The notes beneath the pieces are model-generated. The model saw only the letters and a list, made by a program, of their open reading frames with translations, did no database searches and had not been told where the DNA came from. A stretch of DNA of 64,000 nucleotides from Pteria penguin (Eukaryota; Mollusca; Bivalvia; Pterioida; Pteriidae): positions 58,820,393-58,884,392 of the forward strand of contig CM068581.1 in assembly GCA_035048485.1 (NCBI GenBank), written 5' to 3'. Position 1 is the stretch's first letter. Every line of letters starts with the position of its first letter. Shown here piece by piece: positions 15,401 through 31,300 of this stretch. A program made the position numbers and the translations under genes.

Positions 15401-18400
15401 ATCCCACAGAGTTATAACCCTTTTTTATTTTTAAACAAAGGAGATTTTCCCCTTGAAACCCGTTTTTCTTTAATAAAGACCCTTAAAACCGTACAAACCC
15501 TATCAAATTTGGTATCAGTGGAAAGGGGTTGATCTCACCTTTCATGTGATATCACTTGTAGAATTCTATCTTTCGATCCCACAGAGTTATAACCTTTTTT
15601 TATTTTTAAACAAAGGAGATTTTCCCCTTGAAACCCGTTTTTCTTTAATAAAGACCCTTAAACCCTACCAAACCCTATCAAATTTGGTATCAGTGCAAAG
15701 GTCTTGACCTCACCTTTCATGTGATACCACTTGTAGAATTCTATCTTTCGATCCCACAGAGTTATAACCCTTTTTTATTTTTAAACAAAGGAGATTTTCC
15801 CCTTGAAACCCGTTTTTCTTTAATAAAGACCCTTAAACCCTACCAAACCCTATCAAATTTGGTATCAGTGGAAAGGTCTTGACCTCACCTTTTATGTGAT
15901 ACCACTTGTAGAATTCTATCTTTCGATCCCACAGAGTTATAACCCTTTTTTATTTTTAAACAAAGGAGATTTTCCCCTTGAAACCCGTTTTTCTTTAATA
16001 AAGACCCTTAAACCCTACCAAACCCTATCAAATTTGGTATCAGTGCAAAGGTCTTGACCTCACCTTTCATGTGATACCACTTGTAGAATTCTATCTTTCG
16101 ATCCCACAGAGTTATAACCCTTTTTTATTTGTAAACAAAGGAGATTTTCCCCTTGAAACCCGTTTTTCTTTAATAAAGACCCTTAAACCCTTACAAACCC
16201 TATCAAATTTGGTATCAGTGCAAAGGTCTTGACCTCACCTTTCATGTGATACCACTTGTAGAATTCTATCTTTCGATCCCACAGAGTTATAACCCTTTTT
16301 TATTTGTAAACAAAGGAGATTTTCCCCTTGAAACCCGTTTTTCTTTAATAAAGACCCTTAAACCCTACCAAACCCTATCAAATTTGGTATCAGTGCAAAG
16401 GTCTTGATCTCACCTTTCATGTGATACCACTTGTAGAATTCTATCTTTCGATCCCACAGAGTTATAACCTTTTTTATTTTTAAACAAAGGAAATTTTCCC
16501 CTTGAAACCCGTTTTTCTTTAATAAAGACCCTTAAACCCTACCAAACCCTATCAAATTTGGTATCAGTGCAAAGGTCTTGACCTCACCTTTCATGTGATA
16601 CCACTTGTAGAATTCTATCTTTCGATCCCACAGAGTTATAAACCTTTTTTATTTTTAAACAAAGGAGATTTTCCCCTTGAAACCCGTTTTTCTTTAATAA
16701 AGACCCTTAAACCCTACCAAACCCTATCAAATTTGGTATCAGTGGAAAGGTCTTGACCTCACCTTTCATGTGATACCACTTGTAGAATTCTATCTTTCGA
16801 TCCCACAGAGTTATAATTTTTTTTTATTTTTAAACAAAGGAGATTTTCTCCTTGAAACCCGTTTTTCTTTAATAAAGACCCTTAAACCCTACCAAACCCT
16901 ATCAAATTTGGTATCAGTGGAAAGGTCTTGATCTCACCTTTCATGTGATACCACTTGTAGAATTCTATCTTTCGATCCCACAGAGTTATAACCCTTTTTT
17001 ATTTTTAAACAAAGGAGATTTTCCCCTTGAAACCCGTTTTTCTTTAATAAAGACCCTTAAACCCTAACAAACCCTATCAAATTTGGTATCAGTGGAAAGG
17101 TCTTGATCTCACCTTTCATGTGATACCACTTGTAGAATTCTATCTTTCGATCCCACAGAGTTATAACCCTTTTTTATTTGTAAACAAAGGAGATTTTCCC
17201 CTTGAAACCCGTTTTTCTTTAATAAAGACCCTTAAACCCTACCAAACCCTATCAAATTTGGTATCAGTGCAAAGGTCTTGACCTCACCTTTCATGTGATA
17301 CCACTTGTAGAATTCTATCTTTCGATCCCACAGAGTTATAACCCTTTTTTATTTGTAAACAAAAGATATTTTCTCCTTGAAACCCGTTTTTCTTTAATAA
17401 AGACCCTTAAACCCTACAAACCCTATCAAATTTGGTATCAGTGGAAAGGTCTTGATCTCACCTTTCATGTGATACCACTTGTAGAATTCTATCTTTCGAT
17501 CCCACAGAGTTATAACCTTTTTTTATTTGTAAACAAAGGAGATTTTCCCCTTGAAACCCGTTTTTCTTTAATAAAGACCCTTAAACCCTACCAAACCCTA
17601 TCAAATTTGGTATCAGTGCAAAGGTCTTGACCTCACCTTTCATGTGATACCACTTGTAGAATTCTATCTTTCGATCCCACAGAGTTATAACCCTTTTTTT
17701 TAAACAAAGGAGATTTTCCCCTTGAAACCCGTTTTTCTTTAATAAAGACCCTTAAACCCTACCAAACCCTATCAAATTTGGTATCAGTGGAAAGGTCTTG
17801 ACCTCACCTTTCATGTGATACCACTTGTAGAATTCTATCTTTCGATCCCACAGAGTTATAACCCTTTTTTATTTTTAAACAAAGGAGATTTTCCCCTTGA
17901 AACCCGTTTTTCTTTAATAAAGACCCTTAAACCCTACCAAACCCTATCAAATTTGGTATCAGTGCAAAGGTCTTGATCTCACCTTTCATTTGATACCACT
18001 TGTAGAATTCTATCTTTCGATCCCACAGAGTTATAACCCTTTTTTATTTGTAAACAAAGGAGATTTTCCCCTTGAAACCCGTTTTTCTTTAATAAAGACC
18101 CTTAAACCCTACCAAACCCTATCAAATTTGGTATCAGTGCAAAGGTCTTGACCTCACCTTTCATGTGATACCACTTGTAGAATTCTATCTTTCGATCCCA
18201 CAGAGTTATAAACCTTTTTTATTTTTAAACAAAGGAGATTTTCCCCTTGAAACCCGTTTTTCTTTAATAAAGACCCTTAAACCCTACCAAACCCTATCAA
18301 ATTTGGTATCAGTGGAAAGGTCTTGACCTCACCTTTTATGTGATACCACTTGTAGAATTCTATCTTTCGATCCCACAGAGTTATAACCCTTTTTTATTTT

Positions 18401-21400
18401 TAAACAAAGGAGATTTTCCCCTTGAAACCCGTTTTTCTTTAATAAAGACCCTTAAACCCTTACAAACCCTATCAAATTTGGTATCAGTGGAAAGGTCTTG
18501 ACCTCACTTTTCATGTGATACCACTTGTAGAATTCTATCTTTCGATCCCACAGAGTTATAACCCTTTTTTATTTGTAAACAAAGGAGATTTTCCCCTTGA
18601 AATCCGTTTTTGTTTTTATAAAGACCCTTAAACCGTACAAACCCTCTTAATTTTGGTATCAGTGGAAAGGTCTTGACCTCACCTTTCATGTGATACCACT
18701 TGTAGAATTCTATCTTTCGATCCCACAGAGTTATAACCCTTTTTTTTAAGCAAAGGAGATTTTCCCCTTGAAACACGTTTTTCTTTAATAAAGACCCTTA
18801 AACCCTACCAAACCCTATCAAATTTGGTATCAGTGCAAAGGTCTTGACCTCACCTTTCATGTGATACCACTTGTAGAATTCTATCTTTCGATCCCACAGA
18901 GTTATAACCCTTTTTTATTTTTAAACAAAGGAGATTTTCCCCTTGAAACCCGTTTTTCTTTAATAAAGACCCTTAAACCCTACCAAACCCTATCAAATTT
19001 GGTATCAGTGCAAAGGTCTTGACCTCACCTTTCATGTGATACCACTTGTAGAATTCTATCTTTCGATCCCACAGAGTTATAACCCTTTTTTATTTGTAAA
19101 CAAAGGAGATTTTCCCCTTGAAACCCGTTTTTCTTTAATAAAGACCCTTAAACCCTACCAAACCCTATCAAATTTGGTATCAGTGCAAAGGTCTTGACCT
19201 CACCTTTCATGTGATACCACTTGTAGAATTCTATCTTTCGATCCCACAGAGTTATAACCCTTTTTTATTTTTAAACAAAGGAGATTTCCCCTTGAAACCC
19301 GTTTTTCTTTAATAAAGACCCTTAAACCCTACCAAACCCTATCAAATTTGGTATCAGTGGAAAGGTCTTGACCTCACCTTTCATGTGATACCACTTGTAG
19401 AATTCTATCTTTCGATCCCACAGAGTTATAACCCTTTTTTATTTTTAAACAAAGGAGATTTTCTCCTTGAAACCCGTTTTTCTTTAATAAAGACCCTTAA
19501 ACCCTACCAAACCCTATCAAATTTGGTATCAGTGGAAAGGGGTTAATCTCACCTTTTATGTGATACCACTTGTAGAATTCTATCTTTCGATCCCACAGAG
19601 TTATAACCCTTTTTTATTTTTAAACAAAGGAGATTTTCCCCTTGAAACCCGTTTTTCTTTAATAAAGACCCTTAAACCCTACAAAACCCTATCAAATTTG
19701 GTATCAGTGGAAAGGTCTTGACCTCACCTTTCATGTGATACCACTTGTAGAATTCTATCTTTCGATCCCACAGAGTTATAACCTTTTTTTATTTTTAAAC
19801 AAAGGAGATTTTCCCCTTGAAACCCGTTTTTCTTTAATAAAGACCCTTAAACCCTACCAAACCCTATCAAATTTGGTATCAGTGCAAAGGTCTTGACCTC
19901 ACCTTTCATGTGATACCACTTGTAGAATTCTATCTTTCGATCCCACAGAGTTATAACCCTTTTCTATTTGTAAACAAAGGAGATTTTCCCCTTGAAACCC
20001 GTTTTTCTTTAATAAAGACCCTTAAACCCTACCAAACCCTATCAAATTTGGTATCAGTGCAATGGTCTTGACCTCATCTTTCATGTGATACCACTTGTAG
20101 AATTCTATCTTTCGATCCCACAGAGTTATAACCCTTTTTTATTTGTAAAGAAAAGATATTTCCCTTTGAAACCCGTTTTTCTTTAATAAAGACCCTTAAA
20201 CACTTACAAACCCTATCAAATTTGGTGTCAGTGCAAAGGTCTTGACCTCACCTTTCATCTGATACCACTTGTAGAATTCTATCTTTCGATCCCACAGAGT
20301 TATAACCCTTTTTTCTTTTTTAAATAAAGGAGATTTTCCCCTTCAAACCCGTTTTTCTTTAATAAAGACCCTTAAACCCTACCAAACCCTATCAAATTTG
20401 GTATCAGTGCAAAGGTCTTGACCTCACCTTTCATGTGATACCACTTGTAGAATTCTATCTTTCGATCCCACAGAGTTATATTCCTTTTTTTATTTTTAAA
20501 CAAAGGAGATTTTCCCCTTGAAACCCGTTTTTCTTTAATAAAGACCCTTAAACCCTACCAAACCCTATCAAATTTGGTATCAGTGGAAAGGTCTTGACCT
20601 CACCTTTCATGTGATACCACTTGTAGAATTCTATCTTTCGATCCCACAGAGTTATAACCCTTTTTTATTTTTAAACAAAGGAGATTTTCCCCTTGAAACC
20701 CGTTTTTCTTTAATAAAGACCCTTAAACCCTACCAAACCCTATCAAATTTGGTATCAGTGCAAAGGTCTTGACCTCACCTTTCATGTGATACCACTTGTA
20801 GAATTCTATCTTTCGATCCCACAGAGTTATAACCCTTTTTTATTTGTAAACAAAAGATATTTTCTCCTTGAAACCCGTTTTTCTTTAATTAAGGACCCTT
20901 AAACCCTACAAACCCGATCAAATTTGGTATCAGTGGAAAGGTCTTGATCTCATCTTTCATGTGATACCACTTGTAGAATTCTATCTTTCGATCCCACAGA
21001 GTTATAACCCTTTTTTATTTGTAAACAAAGGAGATTTTCCCCTTGAAACCCGTTTTTCTTTAATAAAGACCCTTAAACCCTACCAAACCCTATCAAATTT
21101 GGTATCAGTGCAAAGGTCTTGACCTCACCTTTCATGTGATACCACTTGTAGAATTCTATCTTTCGATCCCACAGAGTTATAAACCTTTTTTATTTTTAAA
21201 CAAAGGAGATTTTCCCCTTGAAACCCGTTTTTCTTTAATAAAGACCCTTAAACCCTACCAAACCCTATCAAATTTGGTATCAGTGGAAAGGTCTTGACCT
21301 CACCTTTCATGTGATACCACTTGTAGAATTCTATCTTTCGATCCCACAGAGTTATAACCCTTTTTTATTTGTAAACAAAGGAGATTTTCCCCTTGAAACC

Positions 21401-24400
21401 CGTTTTTCTTTAATAAAGACCCTTAAACCCTTACAAACCCTATCAAATTTGGTATCAGTACAAAGGTCTTGACCTCACCTTTCATGTGATACCACTTGTA
21501 GAATTCTATCTTTCGATCCCACAGAGTTATAACCCTTTTTTATTTTTAAACAAAGGAGATTTTCCCCTTGAAACCCGTTTTTCTTTAATAAAGACCCTTA
21601 AACCCTTACAAACCCTATCAAATTTGGTATCAGTGCAAAGGTCTTGACCTCACCTTTCATGTGATACCACTTGTAGAATTCTATCTTTCGATCCCACAGA
21701 GTTATAACCCTTTTTTATTTGTAAACAAAGGAGATTTTCCCCTTGAAACCCGTTTTTCTTTAATAAAGACCCTTAAACCCTACCAAACCCTATCAAATTT
21801 GGTATCAGTGCAAAGGTCTTGATCTCACCTTTCATTTGATACCACTTGTAGAATTCTATCTTTCGATCCCACAGAGTTATAACCTTTTTATTTTTAAACA
21901 AAGGAGATTTTCCCCTTGAAACCCGTTTTTCTTTAATAAAGACCCTTAAACCCTACCAAACCCTATCAAATTTGGTCTCAATGCAAAGGGCTTGACTTCA
22001 CCTTTTATGTGATACCACTTGTAGAATTCTATCTTTCGATCCCACAGAGTTATAACCTTTTTTTATTTTTAAACAAAGGAGATTTTCCCCTTGAAACCCG
22101 TTTTTCTTTAATAAAGACCCTTAAACCCTACCAAACCCTATCAAATTTGGTATCAGTGGAAAGGGGTTGATCTCACCTTTCATGTGATACCACTTGTAGA
22201 ATTCTATCTTTCGATCCCACAGAGTTATAACCTTTTTTTATTTTTAAACAAAGGAGATTTTCCCCTTGAAACCCGTTTTTCTTTAATAAAGACCCTTAAA
22301 CCCTACCAAACCCTATCAAATTTGGTATCAGTGCAAAGGTCTTGACCTCACCTTTTATGTGATACCACTTGTAGAATTCTATCTTTCGATCCCACAGAGT
22401 TATAACCCTTTTTTATTTTTAAACAAAGGAGATTTTCCCCTTGAAACCCGTTTTTCTTTAATAAAGACCCTTAAACCCTACCAAACCCTATCAAATTTGG
22501 TATCAGTGCAAAGGTCTTGACCTCACCTTTCATGTGATACCACTTGTAGAATTCTATCTTTCGATCCCACAGAGTTATAACCCTTTTTTATTTGTAAACA
22601 AAGGAGATTTTCCCCTTGAAACCCGTTTTTCTTTAATAAAGACCCTTAAACCCTACCAAACCCTATCAAATTTGGTATCAGTGGAAAGGTCTTGACCTCA
22701 CCTTTCATGTGATACCACTTTTAGAATTTTATCTTTCGATCCCACAGAGTTATAACCCTATTTTTATTTGTAAACAAAGGCGATTTCCCCTTGAAACCCG
22801 TTTTTCTTTAATAAAGACCCTTAAACCTTACCAAACCGTATCAAATTTGGTATCAGTGGAAAGGTCTTGACCTCACCTTTCATGTGATACCACTTGTAGA
22901 ATTCTATCTTTCGATCCCACAGAGTTATAATTTTTTTTTTATTTTTAAACAAAGGAGATTTTCTCCTTGAAACCCGTTTTTCTTTAATAAAGACCCTTAA
23001 ACCCTACCAAACCCTATCAAATTTGGTATCAGTGGAAAGGGGTTAATCTCACCTTTTATGTGATAACACTTGTAGAATTCTATCTTTCGATCCCACAGAG
23101 TTATAAACCTTTTTTATTTTTAAACAAAGGAGATTTTCCCCTTGAAACCCGTTTTTCTTTAATAAAGACCCTTAAACCCTACCAAACCCTATCAAATTTG
23201 GTATCAGTGGAAAAGTCTTGACCTCACCTTTCATGTGATACCACTTGTAGAATTCTATCTTTCGATCCCACAGAGTTATAACCCTTTTTTATTTTTAAAC
23301 AAAGGAGATTTTCCCCTTGAAACCCGTTTTTCTTTAATAAAGACCCTTAAACCCTACCAAACCCTATCAAATTTGGTATCAGTGCAAAGGTCTTGACCTC
23401 ACCTTTCATGTGATACCACTTGTAGAATTCTATCTTTCGATCCCACAGAGTTATAACCCTTTTTTATTTGTAAACAAAGGAGATTTTCCCCTTGAAACCC
23501 GTTTTTCTTTAATAAAGACCCTTAAACCCTACCAAACCCTATCAAATTTGGTATCAGTGCAAAGGTCTTGACCTCACCTTTCATGTGATACCACTTGTAG
23601 AATTCTATCTTTCGATCCCACAGAGTTATAACCCTTTTTTATTTGTAAACAAAAGAGATTTCCCCTTGAAACCCGTTTTTCTTTAATAAAGACCCTTAAA
23701 CCCTACCAAACCCTATCAAATTTGGTATCAGTGGAAAGGTCTTGACCTCACCTTTCATGTGATACCACTTGTAGAATTCTATCTTTCGATCCCACAGAGT
23801 TATAACCTTTTTTTATTTTTAAACAAAGGAGATTTTCCCCTTGAAACCCGTTTTTCTTTAATAAAGACCCTTAAACCCTACCAAACCCTATCAAATTTGG
23901 TATCAGTGGAAAGGTCTTGACCTCACCTTTCATGTGATACCACTTGTAGAATTCTATCTTTCGATCCCACAGAGTTATAACCCTTTTTTATTTTTAAACA
24001 AAGGAGATTTTCCCCTTGAAACCCGTTTTTCTTTAATAAAGACCCTTAAACCCTACCAAACCCTATCAAATTTGGTATCAGTGCAAAGGTCTTGATCTCA
24101 CCTTTCATTTGATACCACTTGTAGAATTGTATCTTTCGATCCCACAGAGTTATAACCCTTTTTTATTTTTAAACAAAAGAGGTTTTCCTTTGAAACCCGT
24201 TTTTCTTTAATAAAGACCCTTAAACCCTTACAAACCCTATCAAATTTGGTATCAGTGGAAAGGTCTTGACCTCACTTTTCATGTGATACCACTTGTAGAA
24301 TTCTATCTTTCGATCCCACAGAGTTATAACCCTTTTTTATTTTTAAACAAAGGAGATTTTCCCCTTGAAACCCGTTTTTCTTTAATAAAGACCCTTAAAC

Positions 24401-27299
24401 CCTACCAAACCCTATCAAATTTGGTATCAGTGGAAAGGTCTTGACCTCACCTTTCATGTGATACCACTTGTAGAATTCTATCTTTCGATCCCACAGAGTT
24501 ATAACCTTTTTATTTTTAAACAAAGGAGATTTTCCCCTTGAAACCCGTTTTTCTTTAATAAAGACCCTTAAACCCTACCAAACCCTATCAAATTTGGTAT
24601 CAGTGCAAAGGTCTTGACCTCACCTTTCATGTGATACCACTTGTAGAATTCTATCTTTCGATCCCACAGAGTTATAACCCTTTTTTATTTTTAAACAAAG
24701 GAGATTTTCCCCTTGAAACCCGTTTTTCTTTAATAAAGACCCTTAAACCCTACCAAACCCTATCAAATTTGGTATCAGTGCAAAGGTCTTGACCTCACCT
24801 TTCATGTGATACCACTTGTAGAATTCTATCTTTCGATCCCACAGAGTTATAACCCTTTTTTATTTTTAAACAAAGGATATTTCCCCTTGAAACCCGTTTT
24901 TCTTTAATAAAGACCCTTAAACCCTACAAACCCTATCAAATTTGGTATCAGTGGAAAGGTCTTGACCTCACCTTTCATGTGATACCACTTGTAGAATTCT
25001 ATCTTTCGATCCCACAGAGTTATAACCCTTTTTTATTTTTAAACAAAGGAGATTTTCCCCTTGAAACCCGTTTTTCTTTAATAAAGACCCTTAAACCCTA
25101 CCAAACCCTATCAAATTTGGTATCAGTGGAAAGGTCTTGACCTCACCTTTTATGTGATACCACTTGTAGAATTCTATCTTTCGATCCCACAGAGTTATAA
25201 CCCTTTTTTATTTTTAAACAAAGGAGATTTTCCCCTTGAAACCCGTTTTTCTTTAATAAAGACCCTTAAACCCTACCAAACCCTATCAAATTTGGTATCA
25301 GTGGAAAGGTCTTGACCTCACCTTTCATGTGATACCACTTGTAGAATTCTATCTTTCGATCCCACAGAGTTATAACCCTTTTTTATTTGTAAACAAAAGA
25401 TATTTCCCCTTGAAACCCGTTTTTCTTTAATAAAGACCCTTAAACCCTACAAACCCTATCAAATTTGGTATCAGTGGAAAGGTCTTGACCTCACCTTTCA
25501 TGTGATACCACTTGTAGAATTCTATCTTTCGATCCCACAGAGTTCTAAACCTTTTCTATTTTTAAACAAAGGAGATTTTCTCCTTGAAAACCGTTTTTCT
25601 TTAATAAAGACACTTAAACCCTACCAAACCCTATCAAATTTGGTATCAGTGGAAAGGGGTTGATCTCACCTTTCATGTGATATCACTTGTAGAATTCTAT
25701 CTTTCGATCCCACAGAGTTATAACCTTTTTTTATTTTTAAACAAAGGAGATTTTCCCCTTGAAACCCGTTTTTCTTTAATAAAGACCCTTAAACCCTACC
25801 AAACCCTATCAAATTTGGTATCAGTGCAAAGGTCTTGACCTCACCTTTCATGTGATACCACTTGTAGAATTCTATCTTTCGATCCCACAGAGTTATAACC
25901 CTTTTTTATTTTTAAACAAAGGAGATTTTCCCCTTGAAACCCGTTTTTCTTTAATAAAGACCCTTAAACCCTACCAAACCCTATCAAATTTGGTATCAGT
26001 GCAAAGGTCTTGACCTCACCTTTCATGTGATACCACTTGTAGAATTCTATCTTTCGATCCCACAGAGTTATAACCCTTTTTTATTTGTAAACAAAAGATA
26101 TTTCCCCTTGAAACCCGTTTTTCTTTAATAAAGACCCTTAAACCGTACAAACCCTCTTAATTTTGGTATCAGTGGAAAGGTCTTGACCTCACCTTTCATG
26201 TGATACCACTTGTAGAATTCTATCTTTCGATCCCACAGAGTTATAACCCTTTTTTATTTCTAAACAAAGGAGATTTTCCCCTTGAAACCCGTTTTTCTTT
26301 AATAAAGACCCTTAAACCCTACCAAACCCTATCAAATTTGGTATCAGTGGAAAGGTCTTGACCTCACCTTTTATGTGATACCACTTGTAGAATTCTATCT
26401 TTCGATCCCACAGAGTTATAACCCTTTTTTATTTTTAAACAAAGGAGATTTTCCCCTTGAAACCCGTTTTTCTTTAATAAAGACCCTTAAACCCTACCAA
26501 ACCCTATCAAATTTGGTATCAGTGCAAAGGTCTTGATCTCACCTTTCATTTGATACCACTTGTAGAATTCTATCTTTCGATCCCACAGAGTTATAACCCT
26601 TTTTTATTTTTAAACAAAGGAGATTTTCCCCTTGAAACCCGTTTTTCTTTAATAAAGACCCTTAAACCCTACCAAACCCTATCAAATTTGGTATCAGTGC
26701 AAAGGTCTTGACCTCACCTTTCATGTGATACCACTTGTAGAATTCTATCTTTCGATCCCACAGAGTTATAACCCTTTTTTATTTTTAAACAAAGGAGATT
26801 TCCCCTTGAAACCCGTTTTTCTTTAATAAAGACCCTTAAACCCTACCAAACCCTATCAAATTTGGTATCAGTGGAAAGGACTTGACCTCACCTTTCATGT
26901 GATACCACTTGTAGAATTCTATCTTTCGATCCCACAGAGTTATAACCCTTTTTTATTTTTAAACAAAGGAGATTTTCCCCTTGAAACCCGTTTTTCTTTA
27001 ATAAAGACCCTTAAACACTTACAAACCCTATCAAATTTGGTATCAGTGCAAAGGTCTTGACCTCACCTTTCATGTGATACCACTTGTAGAATTCTATCTT
27101 TCGATCCCACAGAGTTATAACCTTTTTTATTTTTAAACAAAGGAGATTTTCCCCTTGAAACCCGTTTTTCTTTAATAAAGACCCTTAAACCCTACCAAAC
27201 CCTATCAAATTTGGTATCAGTGGAAAGGTCTTGACCTCACCTTTCATGTGATACCACTTGTAGAATTCTATCTTTCGATCCCACAGAGTTATAACCCTT

Positions 27300-28345
27300 T
27301 TTTATTTTTAAACAAAGGAGATTTTCCCCTTGAAATCCGTTTTTTTTTATAAAGACCCTTAAACCGTACAAACCCTCTTAATTTTGGTATCAGTGGAAAG
27401 GTCTTGACCTCACCTTTCATGTGATACCACTTGTAGAATTCTATCTTTCGATCCCACAGAGTTATATTTTTTTTTTTTTTTAAACAAAGGAGATTTTCTC
27501 CTTGAAACCCGTTTTTCTTTAATAAAGACCCTTAAACCCTACCAAACCCTATCAAATTTGGTATCAGTGGAAAGGGGTTAATCTCACCTTTTATGTGATA
27601 CCACTTGTAGAATTCTATCTTTCGATCCCACAGAGTAATAACCCTTTTTTATTTTTAAACAAAGGAGATTTTCCCCTTGAAACCCGTTTTTCTTTAATAA
27701 AGACCCTTAAACCCTACCAAACCCTATCAAATTTGGTATCAGTGGAAAGGTCTTGACCTCACCTTTCATGTGATACCACTTGTAGAATTCTATCTTTCGA
27801 TCCCACAGAGTTATAACCTTTTTTTATTTTTAAACAAAGGAGATTTTCCCCTTGAAACCCGTTTTTCTTTAATAAAGACCCTTAAACCCTTACAAACCCT
27901 ATCAAATTTGGTATCAGTGCAAAGGTCTTGATCTCACCTTTCATGTGATACCACTTGTAGAATTCTATCTTTCGATCCCACAGAGTTATAACCTTTTTTA
28001 TTTTTAAACAAAGGAAATTTTCCCCTTGAAACCCGTTTTTCTTTAATAAAGACCCTTAAACCCTACCAAACCCTATCAAATTTGGTATCAGTGCAAAGGT
28101 CTTGACCTCACCTTTCATGTGATACCACTTGTAGAATTCTATCTTTCGATCCCACAGAGTTATAACCCTTTTTTATTTTTAAACAAAGGAGATTTTCCCC
28201 TTGAAATCCGTTTTTGTTTTTATAAAGACCCTTAAACCGTACAAACCCTCTTAATTTTGGTATCAGTGGAAAGGTCTTGACCTCACCTTTCATGTGATAC
28301 CACTTGTAGAATTCTATCTTTCGATCCCACAGAGTTATATTTTTT
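27300..28345. repeat. Five-monomer duplication in the satellite
   Basis: An unusual short monomer (AAATCCGTTTTT followed by CCGTACAAACCCTCTTAATTTT) and its neighbour with a long pure T-run after GTTATA occur together near 27,330-27,480. They recur about 870 bp later at 28,200-28,350, equal to five monomers. Similar pairs lie at 6.9-7.05, 12.5-12.63, 30.87-30.98 and 34.7-34.83 kb, so this dimer type has been spread repeatedly along the array. Confidence 0.6.
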
Positions 28346-31300
28346 TTTTTTTTTTAAACAAAGGAGATTTTCTCCTTGAAACCCGTTTTTCTTTAATAAA
28401 GACCCTTAAACCCTACCAAACCCTATCAAATTTGGTATCAGTGGAAAGGTCTTGATCTCACCTTTCATGTGATACCACTTGTAGAATTCTATCTTTCGAT
28501 CCCACAGAGTTATAACCCTTTTTTATTTTTAAACAAAGGATATTTTCCCCTTGAAACCCGTTTTTCTTTAATAAAGACCCTTAAACCCTACCAAACCCTA
28601 TCAAATTTGGTATCAGTGGAAAGGGGTTGATCTCACCTTTCATGTGATACCACTTGTAGAATTCTATCTTTCGATCCCACAGAGTTATATTCCTTTTTTT
28701 ATTTTTAAACAAAGGAGATTTTCCCCTTGAAACCCGTTTTTCTTTGATAAAGACCCTTACACCCTACCAAACAATATCAAATTTCGTATCAGTGCAAAGG
28801 TCTTGATCTCACCTTTTATGTGATACCACTTGTAGAATTCTATCTTTCGATCCCACAGAGTTATAACCCTTTTTTATTTGTAAACAAAGGAGATTTTCCC
28901 CTTGAAACCCGTTTTTCTTTAATAAAGACCCTTAAACCCTACCAAACCCTATCAAATTTGGTATCAGTGCAAAGGTCTTGACCTCACCTTTCATGTGATA
29001 CCACTTGTAGAATTCTATCTTTCGATCCCACAGAGTTATAAACCTTTTTTATTTTTAAACAAAGGAGATTTTCCCCTTGAAACCCGTTTTTCTTTAATAA
29101 AGACCCTTAAACCCTACCAAACCCTATCAAATTTGGTATCAGTGGAAAGGTCTTGACCTCACCTTTCATGTGATACCACTTGTAGAATTCTATCTTTCGA
29201 TCCCACAGAGTTATAACCCTTTTTTATTTGTAAACAAAGGAGATTTTCCCCTTGAAACCCGTTTTTCTTTAATAAAGACCCTTAAACCCTACCAAACCCT
29301 ATCAAATTTGGTATCAGTGGAAAGGTCTTGACCTCACCTTTCATGTGATACCACTTGTAGAATTCTATCTTTCGATCCCACAGAGTTATAACCCTTTTTT
29401 ATTTGTAAACAAAGGAGATTTTCCCCTTGAAACCCGTTTTTCTTTAATAAAGACCCTTAAACCCTTCCAAACCCTATCAAATTTGGTATCAGTACAAAGG
29501 TCTTGACCTCACCTTTCATTTGATGCCACTTTTAGAATTCTATCTTTCGATCCCACAGAGTTATAACCCTTTTTTATTTTCAAACAAAGGAGATTTTCCC
29601 CTTGAAACCCGTTTTTCTTTAATAAAGACCCTTAAACACTTACAAACCCTATCAAATTTGGTATCAGTGCAAAGGTCTTGACCTCACCTTTCATGTGATA
29701 CCACTTGTAGAATTCTATCTTTCGATCCCACAGAGTTATAACCCTTTTTTATTTGTAAACAAAGGAGATTTTCCCCTTGAAACCCGTTTTTCTTTAATAA
29801 AGACCCTTAAACCCTACCTAACCCTATCAAATTTGGTATCAGTGCAAAGGTCTTGACCTCACCTTTCATGTGATACCACTTGTAGAATTCTATCTTTCGA
29901 TCCCACAGAGTTATAACCCTTTTTTATTTGTAAACAAAGGAGATTTTCCCCTTGAAACCCGTTTTTCTTTAATAAAGACCCTTAAACCCTACCAAACCCT
30001 ATCAAATTTGGTATCAGTGCAAAGGTCTTGATCTCACCTTTCATTTGATACCACTTGTAGAATTCTATCTTTCGATCCCACAGAGTTATAACCCTTTTTT
30101 ATTTTTAAACAAAGGAGATTTTCCCCTTGAAACCCGTTTTTCTTTAATAAAGACCCTTAAACCCTTACAAACCCTATCAAATTTGGTATCAGTGCAAAGG
30201 TCTTGACCTCACCTTTCATGTGATACCACTTGTAGAATTCTATCTTTCGATCCCACAGAGTTATAACCCTTTTTTATTTGTAAACAAAGGAGATTTTCCC
30301 CTTGAAACCCGTTTTTCTTTAATAAAGACCCTTAAACCCTACCTAACCCTATCAAATTTGGTATCAGTGGAAAGGTCTTGACCTCACCTTTCATGTGATA
30401 CCACTTGTAGAATTCTATCTTTCGATCCCACAGAGTTATAACCCTTTTTTATTTGTAAACAAAGGAGATTTTCCCCTTGAAACCCGTTTTTCTTTAATAA
30501 AGACCCTTAAACCCTACCAAACCCTATCAAATTTGGTATCAGTGCAAAGGTCTTGATCTCACCTTTCATTTGATACCACTTGTAGAATTCTATCTTTCGA
30601 TCCCACAGAGTTATAACCCTTTTTTATTTTTAAACAAAGGAGATTTTCCCCTTGAAACCCGTTTTTCTTTAATAAAGACCCTTAAACCCTACCAAACCCT
30701 ATCAAATTTGGTATCAGTGGAAAGGTCTTGACCTCACCTTTTATGTGATACCACTTGTAGAATTCTATCTTTCGATCCCACAGAGTTATAACCCTTTTTT
30801 ATTTTTAAACAAAGGAGATTTTCCCCTTGAAACCCGTTTTTCTTTAATAAAGACCCTTAAACCGTACAAACCCTCTTAACTTTGGTATCAGTGGAAAGGT
30901 CTTGACCTCACCTTTCATGTGATACCACTTGTAGAATTCTATCTTTCGATCCCACAGAGTTATAATTTTTTTTTTTTTAAACAAAGGAGATTTTCTCCTT
31001 GAAACCCGTTTTTCTTTAATAAAGACCCTTAAACCCTACCAAACCCTATCAAATTTGGTATCAGTGGAAAGGTGTTAATCTCACCTTTTATGTGATAACA
31101 CTTGTAGAATTCTATCTTTCGATCCCACAGAGTAATAACCCTTTTTTATTTTTAAACAAAGGATATTTTCCCCTTGAAACCCGTTTTTCTTTAATAAAGA
31201 CCCTTAAACCCTACCAAACCCTATCAAATTTGGTATCAGTGGAAAGGGGTTGATCTCACCTTTCATGTGATATCACTTGTAGAATTCTATCTTTCGATCC